A stretch of 6,855 nucleotides of DNA. Origin: JBEICQ01 sp046297395. GTDB lineage: Bacteria > Bacteroidota > Bacteroidia > UBA4408. The notes beneath the pieces are model-generated. The model had not been told where the DNA came from and searched no databases. It saw only the letters and a program-made list of their open reading frames with translations. The DNA is taken from positions 1-6,855 of the forward strand of contig JBKCNM010000037.1 in assembly GCA_046297395.1 (NCBI GenBank), in the 5' to 3' direction. Below are positions 1-6,423 of the stretch, in pieces. Numbering within the stretch: the stretch's first letter is position 1; each line of letters begins with the position of its first letter. A program made the translations under genes and the position numbers.

Positions 1-734
1 TCATCAATCATTTTCATGATGGCCAGGTTGAGGTTGTTGGCTTCTTCCTGTTTTTTCTTGTTCTGGCGTTTAATATCTTTTTCCTGTTTTTGCAGACGCG
101 TGAGGGTCTCTTGCTGCAGGTCTTTTTCCTTGTCGAGCACCTCTTTTTCTTTTTCTTTTTCGTTCAGCAGTTCAGCTTGTGTAATTCTCCTCTCTTCAAG
201 GGATTTTACTTTGATGGCAAGGGTATCGGTTTTTTCCTGTATCAGTCGGGCATGCATCAATCGATCGTCCGATAACTGCTTCATCCAGGCCGCGCGTTTC
301 ACTCCCTGATTGATGTCTTTTGCACTCAGCAGGAAAGTCCATGTGCTGTTTCCATAGCGCATCAGGTAGGTGGATGAAATCATGCGGGCATACTGCGCCT
401 TCAAGGCTTGGAGTTGTCCATTGAGATGGTTGATGTCGGTGATATTTTTGTCGATGGCCTGACCGGTAAATTGTAATTCCCTGTTGATGGTGCCAATCAG
501 ATCCTGTCGTTTTTCAATCTTTCTGTTCAGTTGCAACAATTGGTTGATGGAAAGACGCTTGTTTTTTTTTGTGGCCTCCAGCTGCTTATTGTATTCGCTA
601 ATCTCCTGCTGCAATCTTTTTTTGCGATTTTCCAGCTCGTCTTTTTTTTGTTGCAAACCGGATTGCTCCTGAGCCCAGAGGGGAAGCATACCCAAAAACA
701 AAAACAAGCAGGTATTACTTAACCATGTTTTCAT
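1..734 (-). CDS. EnvC-like murein hydrolase activator (M23/LytM family), N-terminal part, cut by the window edge
   Basis: The minus-strand reading frame opens with ATG at 734-732 and continues without a stop for 244 codons to the left edge. Residues 1-21 form a signal peptide (MKTWL, a hydrophobic Leu/Phe stretch, then LWA before QEQ), so the protein should be exported to the periplasm. Residues from about 25 onward are a long charged heptad-type coiled coil rich in Lys, Glu, Gln and Leu. It is interrupted near residues 112-150 by a segment (YARMISSTYLMRYG, then FLLSAKDINQ and RAAWMKQL) characteristic of EnvC-type proteins. In EnvC the coiled coil contacts FtsEX, and a C-terminal degenerate LytM domain activates amidases that split septal peptidoglycan. 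That C-terminal domain would lie left of the window, so whether its zinc ligands are intact cannot be judged. The start overlaps the end of the DUF4292 gene by 20 nt, which suggests coupled translation; no clear Shine-Dalgarno is seen. A structural coiled-coil protein is the main alternative, but the FLLSA segment argues for EnvC. Confidence 0.9.
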   Translation of the reverse strand, partial: MKTWLSNTCLFLFLGMLPLWAQEQSGLQQKKDELENRKKRLQQEISEYNKQLEATKKNKRLSINQLLQLNRKIEKRQDLIGTINRELQFTGQAIDKNITDINHLNGQLQALKAQYARMISSTYLMRYGNSTWTFLLSAKDINQGVKRAAWMKQLSDDRLMHARLIQEKTDTLAIKVKSLEERRITQAELLNEKEKEKEVLDKEKDLQQETLTRLQKQEKDIKRQNKKKQEEANNLNLAIMKMID

Positions 735-1611
735 AGCGGGCTGGAATGGCAAAAGGGAAGGATTGGGCTTTGCCCGATTCTAGTTTCTGATAATTCAGGG
801 TGATTTCTATTTTCCGGTCGGTGTTAAGTTCAAAGCGCTGCACAAAGGGAAACAACAAACTATCTATTTGCCTGAAATCTCCATAATCAGCTTTGAATTC
901 CCGTTTGGAAGGATAGTCATTAATCAGGTTTTTGGTGATTTTAAAATGGCTGGGCGAAATATACATGCGCTGAATCATGCTGGTAAGGGAATCCCCTGTT
1001 TCCAGTTTTTGCATCATTTTTTTGAACTTTCTTCTTCTCACCGTGCTGAGCACATATTCTTCCTGCTCCCGAAAAGACCGGAGCTTCTCGTCTTCTCTGA
1101 AAAACTCAACAGGGTTACCGGTAATCAGAGACTCCAGAAGGGAAAAATCGAAGTCCACATGAAAGTTGCTGGAAAAAAAAGAATAGTCTCCTGAGAAGTA
1201 ACGCTGGTTAAGCCTATCAATAAATTTTACGGAATCATTTGTAGCAAGCAAACGGGCGCCTTCTATTCCAAACAATTGAAAGGAGAGCCACAGGGCACTG
1301 TCCTTTCGCGCCCTCACAAATACCTGAAACTCGTTGGATTTGTCATTAATTAAAACAGATGCGTTGATTTTACCAAACATCCAGCGAAAGTCAAAGGCAT
1401 TTTCATCGAGCCTTTTCATCAGTTTTTTTGCCGACTTATAATCAAATCTTTGCTCGGTTTCTTCGGGAGTTAATATGTTTGATGCCGAATCTGTTTGTCT
1501 CACCACAGGAGTAACTTTTACCGTTCGGCACGCTGCAAGCGGGAATAGCCAAACACTCATCAGAGCGACCAAAAGGGCGTAGGAAAATGGATTTTTAAGC
1601 CCGGCAAACAT
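715..1611 (-). CDS. DUF4292 family lipoprotein (LolB-like pattern)
   Basis: This 298-residue protein begins with an N-terminal hydrophobic segment ending in a lipobox, LAAC, with Cys28 as the predicted lipidated residue. It is therefore an exported lipoprotein. Overall it matches the Bacteroidota family DUF4292, whose biochemical role is not settled. Residues about 75-131 (FRWMFGKINASVLIND, then FQVFVRARKDSALWLSFQLFGIEG and a V-K-F strand) follow the LolB/LolA plan: a W-x-x-x-G-K-I opening strand, an alternating amphipathic beta sheet, and an L-F-G-x-x-G turn. This fold binds acylated lipoproteins during outer-membrane delivery. The C-terminal half (about 200-298) is basic and beta-rich (FKADYGDF, then PFVQRFEL, then KIEITLNYQKL), as in the unfolding outer-membrane lipoprotein sheets. 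The ATG start shares one base with the TPR gene stop (TAATG), and the last 20 nt overlap the EnvC-like gene. Family assignment is firm; the LolB-type function is inference. Confidence 0.88.
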   Translation of the reverse strand: MFAGLKNPFSYALLVALMSVWLFPLAACRTVKVTPVVRQTDSASNILTPEETEQRFDYKSAKKLMKRLDENAFDFRWMFGKINASVLINDKSNEFQVFVRARKDSALWLSFQLFGIEGARLLATNDSVKFIDRLNQRYFSGDYSFFSSNFHVDFDFSLLESLITGNPVEFFREDEKLRSFREQEEYVLSTVRRRKFKKMMQKLETGDSLTSMIQRMYISPSHFKITKNLINDYPSKREFKADYGDFRQIDSLLFPFVQRFELNTDRKIEITLNYQKLESGKAQSFPFAIPARYENMVK

Positions 1612-3353
1612 TATTCAAATAGTTTTTTTTCGGCAATTTTTTTCTCCAGAAATTCTGATCCTGTGCCCGCCTCTTTGGCTTTTATCCAATATTCGAGTGC
1701 TTGGGGTTTCATGTCGAGTTTGTAGAGAATATCCCCGTAGTGCTCCAGCAAAACGGCATTTTTGTTGCCATCCTTTTCGAGGGCTCTTTCAATCCATCCT
1801 TTGGCATCTGTGTATTTCTGCATGGCGTAAAACACCCAGGCATAGGTGTCCATATAACTGGGATTGCCGGGATCCAGTTCATTGGATTTTTTAGACATTT
1901 TTTCAGCCTTCTCAAGTTTTTGTTTCCGCAACGACAAGTAATAACTGTAGTTATTCAGCACATAGGTGTCTTCAGGATTGATCTCAAGTGCCTTGTCAAA
2001 GCAGGAGTCCGTACGCACATACTCTTTCTGTTGGTAATAGGCATCCCCAAGGTTGGCATAAAACTGAGAGAGCATGAGGTTGTTGTCCACCACATATCCA
2101 ATTCCGGAGCGAAGCATGGCAATGGCTTTGGTATAATTTTTCTGCTGGTTATAAGCCATGCCTCCCATCAGATAGGGCAGGGGCTGACTCGGAAAAAGTT
2201 CCGTGGCACTTCCCGCATCAAGAATCATGTTCTCAAAATTTCCCAGCTTGGAATCAATCAGCATCATCTGGTTGAAAACAGAATAATTACTCTTGTCAAT
2301 TTTTGCTGATTTTCTGTACATTTCATGAGCTTTCTCTAACTTCTCTTCTTTGAGATAAAAATCGCCTCTCACGGCAAAAACAGCAGCATCATCAGGATGG
2401 GTTGCCACCATGATATCGAGCAATTCATATACCATGTTACTTAGTTCCACATCAGAGCTGTTGAGTGCTGTATAATAGGGGGCAATACTTTTTATTTTGT
2501 TGTCCGGTGGGTAATCCCGGTTTTTAAAAACCAGTTTCAACTCCTCAAAGTAAGCCTTGGTGTTTTTGTTTCTGCGGTAAAAATCTGCCAGAGAAGCGTG
2601 CAGGTAAGGATTGTCAGGATCTATTTTTCTGGCCTCTTCATACACTTCCAGTGCTTTTTCCGATTTATTATTGGCCAGGTAAAGCTCTGCCAGCAAATTG
2701 TGGTAGCGAATTTCAGTGGGATTGCTTTTGATTAGTTTCTTGAGCTCCTCTACGGCCAGGTCAAACTTTTGCAGTTTGATGTATATCCTTTCTTTCTGAA
2801 TGGAAATCTCCTCCGAAATGCCATTGATTTTTTCCAAGCGGTCATATTCTTTGATGGCAGCCTTTAGATTGCCGGACATCAGTAGACAATTGATTTTAAG
2901 CAGGTAGTTTTCCGGATTCCCGGGATTGGCCACAATCAGTTTCTCCAATAGGGAGAGGGCGGGCTTAAACTTTTTTTGCTGCATGAGAATTTCAGTATAC
3001 AGCAAACAATACCATTCATTATTAGGATCTCCATCAAGGGCAGTAGCAGCAAGCTTTTCTGCGTTGATGATATCCCCTGACTTAAACAACAACATTGACA
3101 ATTCGTAGGAGGCTGCTGCGTTTTTGGGTGAAACACGCAAACAGTTGGCGAAGTTTCTGGCAGCTTCCTGGTTGTTGCCCAGGATTTTTTCTTTGTTCCC
3201 GTTGTAGAAAGAGGTTTCAAACTCCAGGCGTTTGGCCTCGCTGACAAACTCGGGTTTCTTGTTTTTGTCTTTCGAGATTCTTCCTGCACTTCCGCAGGAA
3301 GAGGCCAGCAGGAGAATTCCCAGTCCAAAAATGATATAATGTCTTATTTTCAA
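1611..3353 (-). CDS. Tetratricopeptide-repeat lipoprotein
   Basis: This 580-residue protein starts with a signal peptide (MKIRHYIIF, then GILLLASSC) and a lipobox-like ASSC with Cys20, so it should be membrane-anchored and face the periplasm. After a short basic linker (RISKDKNKK) almost the whole protein is helical TPR units. Examples are the segments near KAAIKEYDRLEKI, KALEVYEEARKIDPDNP, KAHEMYRKSAKIDKSN, RTDSCFDKALEINPED, KAEKMSKKSNELDPGNP and QALEYWIKAKEAG. I count roughly a dozen, with the usual small residue at position 8 and Ala at 20 of each 34-residue unit. TPR arrays are protein-binding scaffolds; no enzymatic domain is visible. The start codon is TTG, read from 3353, and lies within the nucleotidyltransferase stop (TTGA, 4-nt overlap). 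It is preferred because the signal peptide begins exactly there and no ATG or GTG occurs in frame shortly upstream. Its partner is unknown; the adjacent DUF4292 lipoprotein is the obvious candidate. Confidence 0.93.
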   Translation of the reverse strand: MKIRHYIIFGLGILLLASSCGSAGRISKDKNKKPEFVSEAKRLEFETSFYNGNKEKILGNNQEAARNFANCLRVSPKNAAASYELSMLLFKSGDIINAEKLAATALDGDPNNEWYCLLYTEILMQQKKFKPALSLLEKLIVANPGNPENYLLKINCLLMSGNLKAAIKEYDRLEKINGISEEISIQKERIYIKLQKFDLAVEELKKLIKSNPTEIRYHNLLAELYLANNKSEKALEVYEEARKIDPDNPYLHASLADFYRRNKNTKAYFEELKLVFKNRDYPPDNKIKSIAPYYTALNSSDVELSNMVYELLDIMVATHPDDAAVFAVRGDFYLKEEKLEKAHEMYRKSAKIDKSNYSVFNQMMLIDSKLGNFENMILDAGSATELFPSQPLPYLMGGMAYNQQKNYTKAIAMLRSGIGYVVDNNLMLSQFYANLGDAYYQQKEYVRTDSCFDKALEINPEDTYVLNNYSYYLSLRKQKLEKAEKMSKKSNELDPGNPSYMDTYAWVFYAMQKYTDAKGWIERALEKDGNKNAVLLEHYGDILYKLDMKPQALEYWIKAKEAGTGSEFLEKKIAEKKLFE

Positions 3354-4363
3354 TGTGCGATATGTTGAACAGAATAGTCTCCCAAACTCAGGTCGAGAGC
3401 TTTGGAGGAGAGTTCTACTGAATTCCCCAGCATAGATTGTGCCATATGTACGCCATGTAGCTTGCTACCTGCCTGAATGATGGAATTGCTGATGCGACTG
3501 TCGGTGATCACACAATTTTCTCCGGCAGATAAATAGGGTCCCACCACGGAATTTTTTATGACACAGCCCGGTCCAATATAGCAAGGTGGGATGAGTACTG
3601 AATTTTGGAACACGGCAGAAGGATCCACAAGCGATTCTTCATTTTCCTTGATGGCAAGAATGCGCTGATTGGTAAACACGGTGGAGTTTTTGTTGCCGCA
3701 ATCCAGCCATTCCGAAATTTCTCCGGGTGTAAAACGCATGCCTTTGTTTTTCATGTTCTCAAGGGCATTGGTGAGTTGGTATTCTCCTTTTTCGCGGATG
3801 TTGTTATCAATCAGGTATTGCAATTCATTTTTTAGGTTCTCTCCGTCTTTAAAATAATAGATGCCAATGATGGCAAGGTCGGATACGAACTCCTGGGGTT
3901 TTTCTACAAAGTCGGTAATGATGTTGTCTGCATTTACTTTCACCACTCCAAAGGCACGGGGATCTTCAATCTTCTGCACCCAGATGGTTCCGTCGTGGCG
4001 GGCATTGATTTTAAAATCGGCTTTAAACAAGGTATCTGCAAAAGCAACTGTTACCCTTCCTGTAAGGCAGGGTGCAGCACATAAAATGGCGTGGGCTGTT
4101 CCCAGGGGTTCGTCCTGGTAAAATATTTTTCCTGTTGCTCCAAGTTTTTCTGCAATACTCAGCAGATGATTTTCGGCTTCGCTTCCAAACCTTCCTACTA
4201 CGAATGCAATTTCGGTAATCTGTTCGTCAACAACCTTGGCAATGTCTTCAACAAGTCGCTGCACAATGGGTTTTCCTGCAACCGGGATGAGGGGTTTTGG
4301 AGTAACGAGCGTGTGAGGCCTCATGCGTTTACCCATGCCTGCCATCGGAATAATCAGTTTCAT
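3350..4363 (-). CDS. Sugar-1-phosphate nucleotidyltransferase with left-handed beta-helix C-terminus
   Basis: This 337-residue cytoplasmic enzyme should join a sugar 1-phosphate to an NTP, giving an NDP-sugar and pyrophosphate. The N-terminal NTP-transferase fold shows its signature at residues 8-32: AGMGKRMRP, with the glycine-rich loop and Arg13, then TPKPL with Lys23, then GKPI. Other hallmarks are QDEPLGTAHAI (83-93), Asp110 in FADTLF (metal ligand), DPRAFGVVK (134-142), VEKP (153-156), YQLTNAL (195-201) and WLDCGN (219-224, second metal Asp221). Residues from about 245 on contain hexapeptide-like turns (IGPGCVIKNSVVGPYLSAG, then NCVITDSRISNSII) typical of a left-handed beta-helix. There is no clear acetyltransferase active site, unlike GlmU. 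The layout resembles long RmlA-type thymidylyltransferases and archaeal or bacterial bifunctional-like forms; the sugar and nucleotide cannot be decided from sequence alone. The ATG lies 18 nt after the dut stop. Confidence 0.93.
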   Translation of the reverse strand: MKLIIPMAGMGKRMRPHTLVTPKPLIPVAGKPIVQRLVEDIAKVVDEQITEIAFVVGRFGSEAENHLLSIAEKLGATGKIFYQDEPLGTAHAILCAAPCLTGRVTVAFADTLFKADFKINARHDGTIWVQKIEDPRAFGVVKVNADNIITDFVEKPQEFVSDLAIIGIYYFKDGENLKNELQYLIDNNIREKGEYQLTNALENMKNKGMRFTPGEISEWLDCGNKNSTVFTNQRILAIKENEESLVDPSAVFQNSVLIPPCYIGPGCVIKNSVVGPYLSAGENCVITDSRISNSIIQAGSKLHGVHMAQSMLGNSVELSSKALDLSLGDYSVQHIAH

Positions 4364-4381
4364 GCTTTATGTTGTGTGTTT

Positions 4382-4816
4382 TTACTTGTTTCCTGTGTGT
4401 CCAAAACCGCCTGCACCACGATGGGTCTCGCCAATCTCATGCGTTTCTTCCCAATGAATTTGTTCATACCTGGAAAAAACCAATTGGGCAATACGCTCTC
4501 CGGGAGCAACCGAGTAAGATTGTTGAGAAAGGTTAATCAGTATTATTTTTATTTCTCCTCTGTAGTCACTGTCTATGGTGCCGGGAGCATTCAGCACGGT
4601 GATGCCATGCTTGGCTGCCAGTCCGCTGCGCGGTCTTACTTGGCATTCGATGCCATCGGGAAGTTCGAGAAAGATACCGGTGCCAATCATCACACGCTCC
4701 ATTGGGGCGATGATGAGATCCACATCCAGAAATGCCCTCACATCCACACCGGCACTTCCGGGAGTGGCATATTGAGGCAATGGAAAGGTGGAGGTATTCT
4801 TGATTTTTACGACCAT
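4382..4816 (-). CDS. dut: dUTPase (deoxyuridine 5'-triphosphate nucleotidohydrolase)
   Basis: This trimeric dUTPase hydrolyses dUTP to dUMP and pyrophosphate, keeping uracil out of DNA and supplying dUMP for thymidylate synthesis. All five family motifs are present in the 144-residue protein. Motif 1 is AGVDVRA (22-28). Motif 2 is RPRSGLAAKHG (61-71). Motif 3 is NAPGTIDSDYRGEI (76-89), with catalytic Asp82 and the uracil-stacking Tyr85. Motif 4 is GERIAQLVF (106-114). Motif 5 is the glycine-rich RGAGGFGHTG (133-142) that closes over the phosphates. The ATG at 4816-4814 gives MVVKIKNTS, the normal N-terminus for the family. A longer reading from a TTG at 4873 adds 19 residues with no family match and runs through the intergenic hairpin, so I rejected it. 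It is the first gene of the tight dut-to-envC run and is separated from accA by 89 nt. Confidence 0.96.
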   Translation of the reverse strand: MVVKIKNTSTFPLPQYATPGSAGVDVRAFLDVDLIIAPMERVMIGTGIFLELPDGIECQVRPRSGLAAKHGITVLNAPGTIDSDYRGEIKIILINLSQQSYSVAPGERIAQLVFSRYEQIHWEETHEIGETHRGAGGFGHTGNK

Positions 4817-4864
4817 AAAAAGATGCTTGCAAAATAAACAAAAAGATAGGTAAAGGGGCGGATG

Positions 4865-4894
4865 GCCTTCCAATTAACCATAATTAAGAAAGGC
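4865..4894 (-). other. Stem-loop in the accA-dut gap
   Basis: In the minus-strand RNA, GCCTTTC pairs with GGAAGGC (seven pairs including one G-U wobble). Inside it, AATTA pairs with TAATT after a two-base bulge, leaving a TGGT loop. The pairing is better in RNA from the minus strand than from the plus strand, where the wobble becomes C-A. It lies 11 nt after the accA stop. There is no immediate U-tract; a T-rich stretch (CTTTTTGTTTATTTT) comes only about 20 nt later. It is therefore a poor classical terminator and may instead attenuate transcription or set an mRNA 3' end between accA and dut. Confidence 0.35.
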
Positions 4895-4905
4895 AAGTCA
4901 AGCTT

Positions 4906-5865
4906 TTATTTTCCTTCAACCACCACGCCCATGGAGCAAAATTTTTGGATACGGGTTTGTATCCTGTCTTCTGCATCAAGGGCGTCGAGCGCTGAAAGGT
5001 GCTCGGCAATGGCGTCTTTCACGAGCATATGGGCAGCCACCTGGTTGGTGTGTGCACCACCGACAGGTTCGGGTATGATGCCGTCAATCAGTTTTAATCC
5101 TAACATATCCTTAGGCGTAAGCTTGAGTGCCTCAGCAGCTTTTTCTTTCATCTCCCAGCTTCGCCAGAGAATGGATGAACAGGATTCGGGAGAGATTACC
5201 GAGTACCAGGTATTTTCCAGCATCAGCACTTTGTCGCCTACACCTATACCGAGTGCACCTCCTGAAGCACCTTCACCCAGGATGATGCAAATAACAGGAA
5301 CACGCAGTTGTACCATCTCCATCAGATTTCTTGCGATGGCTTCGCCTTGTCCGCGCTCCTCTGCTTCCAAACCGGGAAACGCTCCGGGTGTATCTATAAA
5401 GGTGACAATCGGTTTGTTGAATTTTTCGGCAAGCTTCATCAGTCGCAATGCCTTGCGGTATCCTTCAGGATTGGGCATGCCGAAGTTGCGCAATTGACGC
5501 ATCTTGGTGTTGATTCCTTTTTGCTGACCGATGAACATCACGGTTCTTCCATTCATCAAACCGAAACCTCCCACCATGGCCTTGTCGTCTCTCACACCTC
5601 TGTCGCCATGCAGCTCTATCCATGTATTGTCGGTAACTGCATTGATGTAAGAAATGGTGTATGGACGCTCAGGATGCCTCGAAACCTGCACCCTTTGCCA
5701 GGGTGTAAGCTGGTCATAAATTTCTTTTCGCTTTCGCTTGAGTTGTTCTTCCAGATCGGCAATGGCTGCCGAAACATCCACATCTCCTGTTTGGTTCATC
5801 TCACGCAACTCCTGAATCTTCAGGGACAGTTCCTCAATGGGCTTTTCAAAATCAAGATAAATCAT
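4906..5865 (-). CDS. accA: Acetyl-CoA carboxylase carboxyltransferase, alpha subunit
   Basis: AccA pairs with AccD to move the carboxyl group from carboxybiotin on the BCCP subunit to acetyl-CoA, making malonyl-CoA, the committed step of fatty acid synthesis in the cytoplasm. The 319-residue length equals that of E. coli AccA. Visible hallmarks in order are an N-terminal helical region with IADLEEQL near 35-42, LTPWQRVQVSRHPERP (53-68), GDRGVRDD (87-94), RNFGMPNPEGYRKALRLM (126-143), IDTPGAFPGLEAEERGQ (157-173) and the crotonase-type oxyanion segment GEGASGGALGIG (197-208). SPESCSSILWRSWE and EPVGGAHTN follow. The zinc-finger belonging to AccD is absent, as expected for a separate alpha subunit; no accD lies in the window. 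The ATG at 5865 gives MIYLDFEKPI, a normal AccA N-terminus. A -7-like TACATTTG sits 17 nt upstream, and no Shine-Dalgarno is seen. Confidence 0.97.
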   Translation of the reverse strand: MIYLDFEKPIEELSLKIQELREMNQTGDVDVSAAIADLEEQLKRKRKEIYDQLTPWQRVQVSRHPERPYTISYINAVTDNTWIELHGDRGVRDDKAMVGGFGLMNGRTVMFIGQQKGINTKMRQLRNFGMPNPEGYRKALRLMKLAEKFNKPIVTFIDTPGAFPGLEAEERGQGEAIARNLMEMVQLRVPVICIILGEGASGGALGIGVGDKVLMLENTWYSVISPESCSSILWRSWEMKEKAAEALKLTPKDMLGLKLIDGIIPEPVGGAHTNQVAAHMLVKDAIAEHLSALDALDAEDRIQTRIQKFCSMGVVVEGK

Positions 5866-5882
5866 GTGTGTATTTTACCTGA

Positions 5883-5890
5883 CAAATGTA
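5883..5890 (-). promoter_or_regulatory. Candidate -7 promoter element for accA
   Basis: The minus strand reads TACATTTG here, an exact match to the Bacteroidota -7 consensus TAnnTTTG, ending 17 nt before the accA start codon. That would give a short leader. The expected -33 TTTG (or TTG) is not found at 17-23 nt upstream; CTTA occupies an 18-nt spacing. The match to the -7 element is seen directly; its use as a promoter is inferred. Confidence 0.4.
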
Positions 5891-6062
5891 CAAATAATTG
5901 GCTCTTTTTAAGCGCTTGCCGGGATGCGTCGAATCTTGCTGCCATCGCTGTCTGCAGCGTTCTTCAAGCAACTTGTACAAACGCGGCACTTCCTATTGGG
6001 TCCGGGATTTTTATCATGAGAAATTGCTGCATGCTGTTTTCTTAATCATCCCAACAAGTGGT

Positions 6063-6119
6063 GGTTTGATTTGTATGCATCATGCAAGAATGCAAGGATA
6101 ATTCTTGTTGCCACAAACC
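6063..6119. repeat. Nested inverted repeat in the intergenic region
   Basis: Inner arms CAAGAAT (6085-6091) and ATTCTTG (6101-6107) are perfectly complementary around a 9-nt loop. Outer arms GGTTTG (6063-6068) and CAAACC (6114-6119) are also perfectly complementary. Together they could fold a two-tier stem of about 57 nt in either strand. A T-rich stretch (TTTTAGTTTTT) begins a few bases after it on the plus strand, so a weak plus-strand terminator is possible, but no plus-strand gene ends here. It could also be a structured leader or a protein-binding site. Confidence 0.35.
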
Positions 6120-6244
6120 GGAATTTTAGTTTTTAAAAGCGTAGAAAAATAAGTTGCAGACTTAATTGAGATGATCTATCAAAAAAAATTCCTCCGTGTT
6201 GCTTGTAAGAAAAAGAAAAAAATGTGTGTACTTAATGTTGTTTA

Positions 6245-6262
6245 TGATATCGCTGAATATCA
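6245..6262. promoter_or_regulatory. Palindrome TGATAT-N6-ATATCA, possible operator
   Basis: Six-base arms TGATAT and ATATCA are exactly complementary around the spacer CGCTGA, a geometry typical of dimeric regulator sites. It lies about 200 nt upstream of the histone-like start, outside any reading frame. In AT-rich DNA such a palindrome can arise by chance, so it is only a candidate. Confidence 0.2.
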
Positions 6263-6330
6263 ATGATAGCAATGCTTTCAGAGAGTGTAATGCAAATAAG
6301 AGCGAAGTTTTTTTTTGCTCGCAAAAGAGA

Positions 6331-6341
6331 TGATTGAATCA
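6331..6341. promoter_or_regulatory. Palindrome TGATTGAATCA, possible operator
   Basis: A perfect 11-bp palindrome (TGATT-G-AATCA). It is followed at once by an overlapping second repeat, TGAAT (6335-6339) with ATTCA (6345-6349). It sits 53 nt upstream of the candidate -33 element of the histone-like gene, a plausible place for an activator or repressor. Chance occurrence is possible. Confidence 0.22.
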
Positions 6342-6393
6342 CTCATTCACTTAACTAACATTTTTCTGTTGATAATTTTTGTACTTGTTTTTT

Positions 6394-6423
6394 TTTGGAT
6401 TGAACGATTATTTATTTTCTTTG
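6394..6423 (+). promoter_or_regulatory. Candidate promoter of the histone-like gene
   Basis: TTTG at 6394-6397 is followed after 18 nt by TTTCTTTG at 6416-6423, which matches the Bacteroidota -7 consensus TAnnTTTG except for one base (T for A). Transcription would start about 30 nt before the ATG at 6463. A second partial -7 match (TAATTTTTG, 6373-6381) lies nearby. The region is T-rich, so near-matches are expected by chance. Confidence 0.25.

Noticed and set aside
1701..2309. 202-residue plus-strand frame antisense to the TPR gene
   Set aside because: The minus-strand frame has clear TPR repeats and a signal peptide; the plus reading is its shadow.
4817..4873. N-terminal extension of dut from a TTG at 4873
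   Set aside because: The 19 extra residues have no resemblance to dUTPases and cross the hairpin; the ATG at 4816 gives the usual family N-terminus and length.
4836..4874. Possible dut promoter: TTG, 22-nt spacer, then TATCTTTT on the minus strand
   Set aside because: The -7 element is one mismatch from consensus in T-rich DNA and the spacing is at the limit; not strong enough to list as a feature.
5308..6101. Plus-strand open frames over the start of accA and the adjacent intergenic DNA (5308-6045, 5898-6101)
   Set aside because: The longer one is mostly antisense to accA; the shorter has no recognisable domain and Cys/Ser/Arg-rich composition typical of chance reading.
6300..6320. GAGCGAA and TTTGCTC flanking a T run, as a terminator
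   Set aside because: Arms match at six of seven positions, the T run is in the loop rather than after the stem, and no gene ends here.
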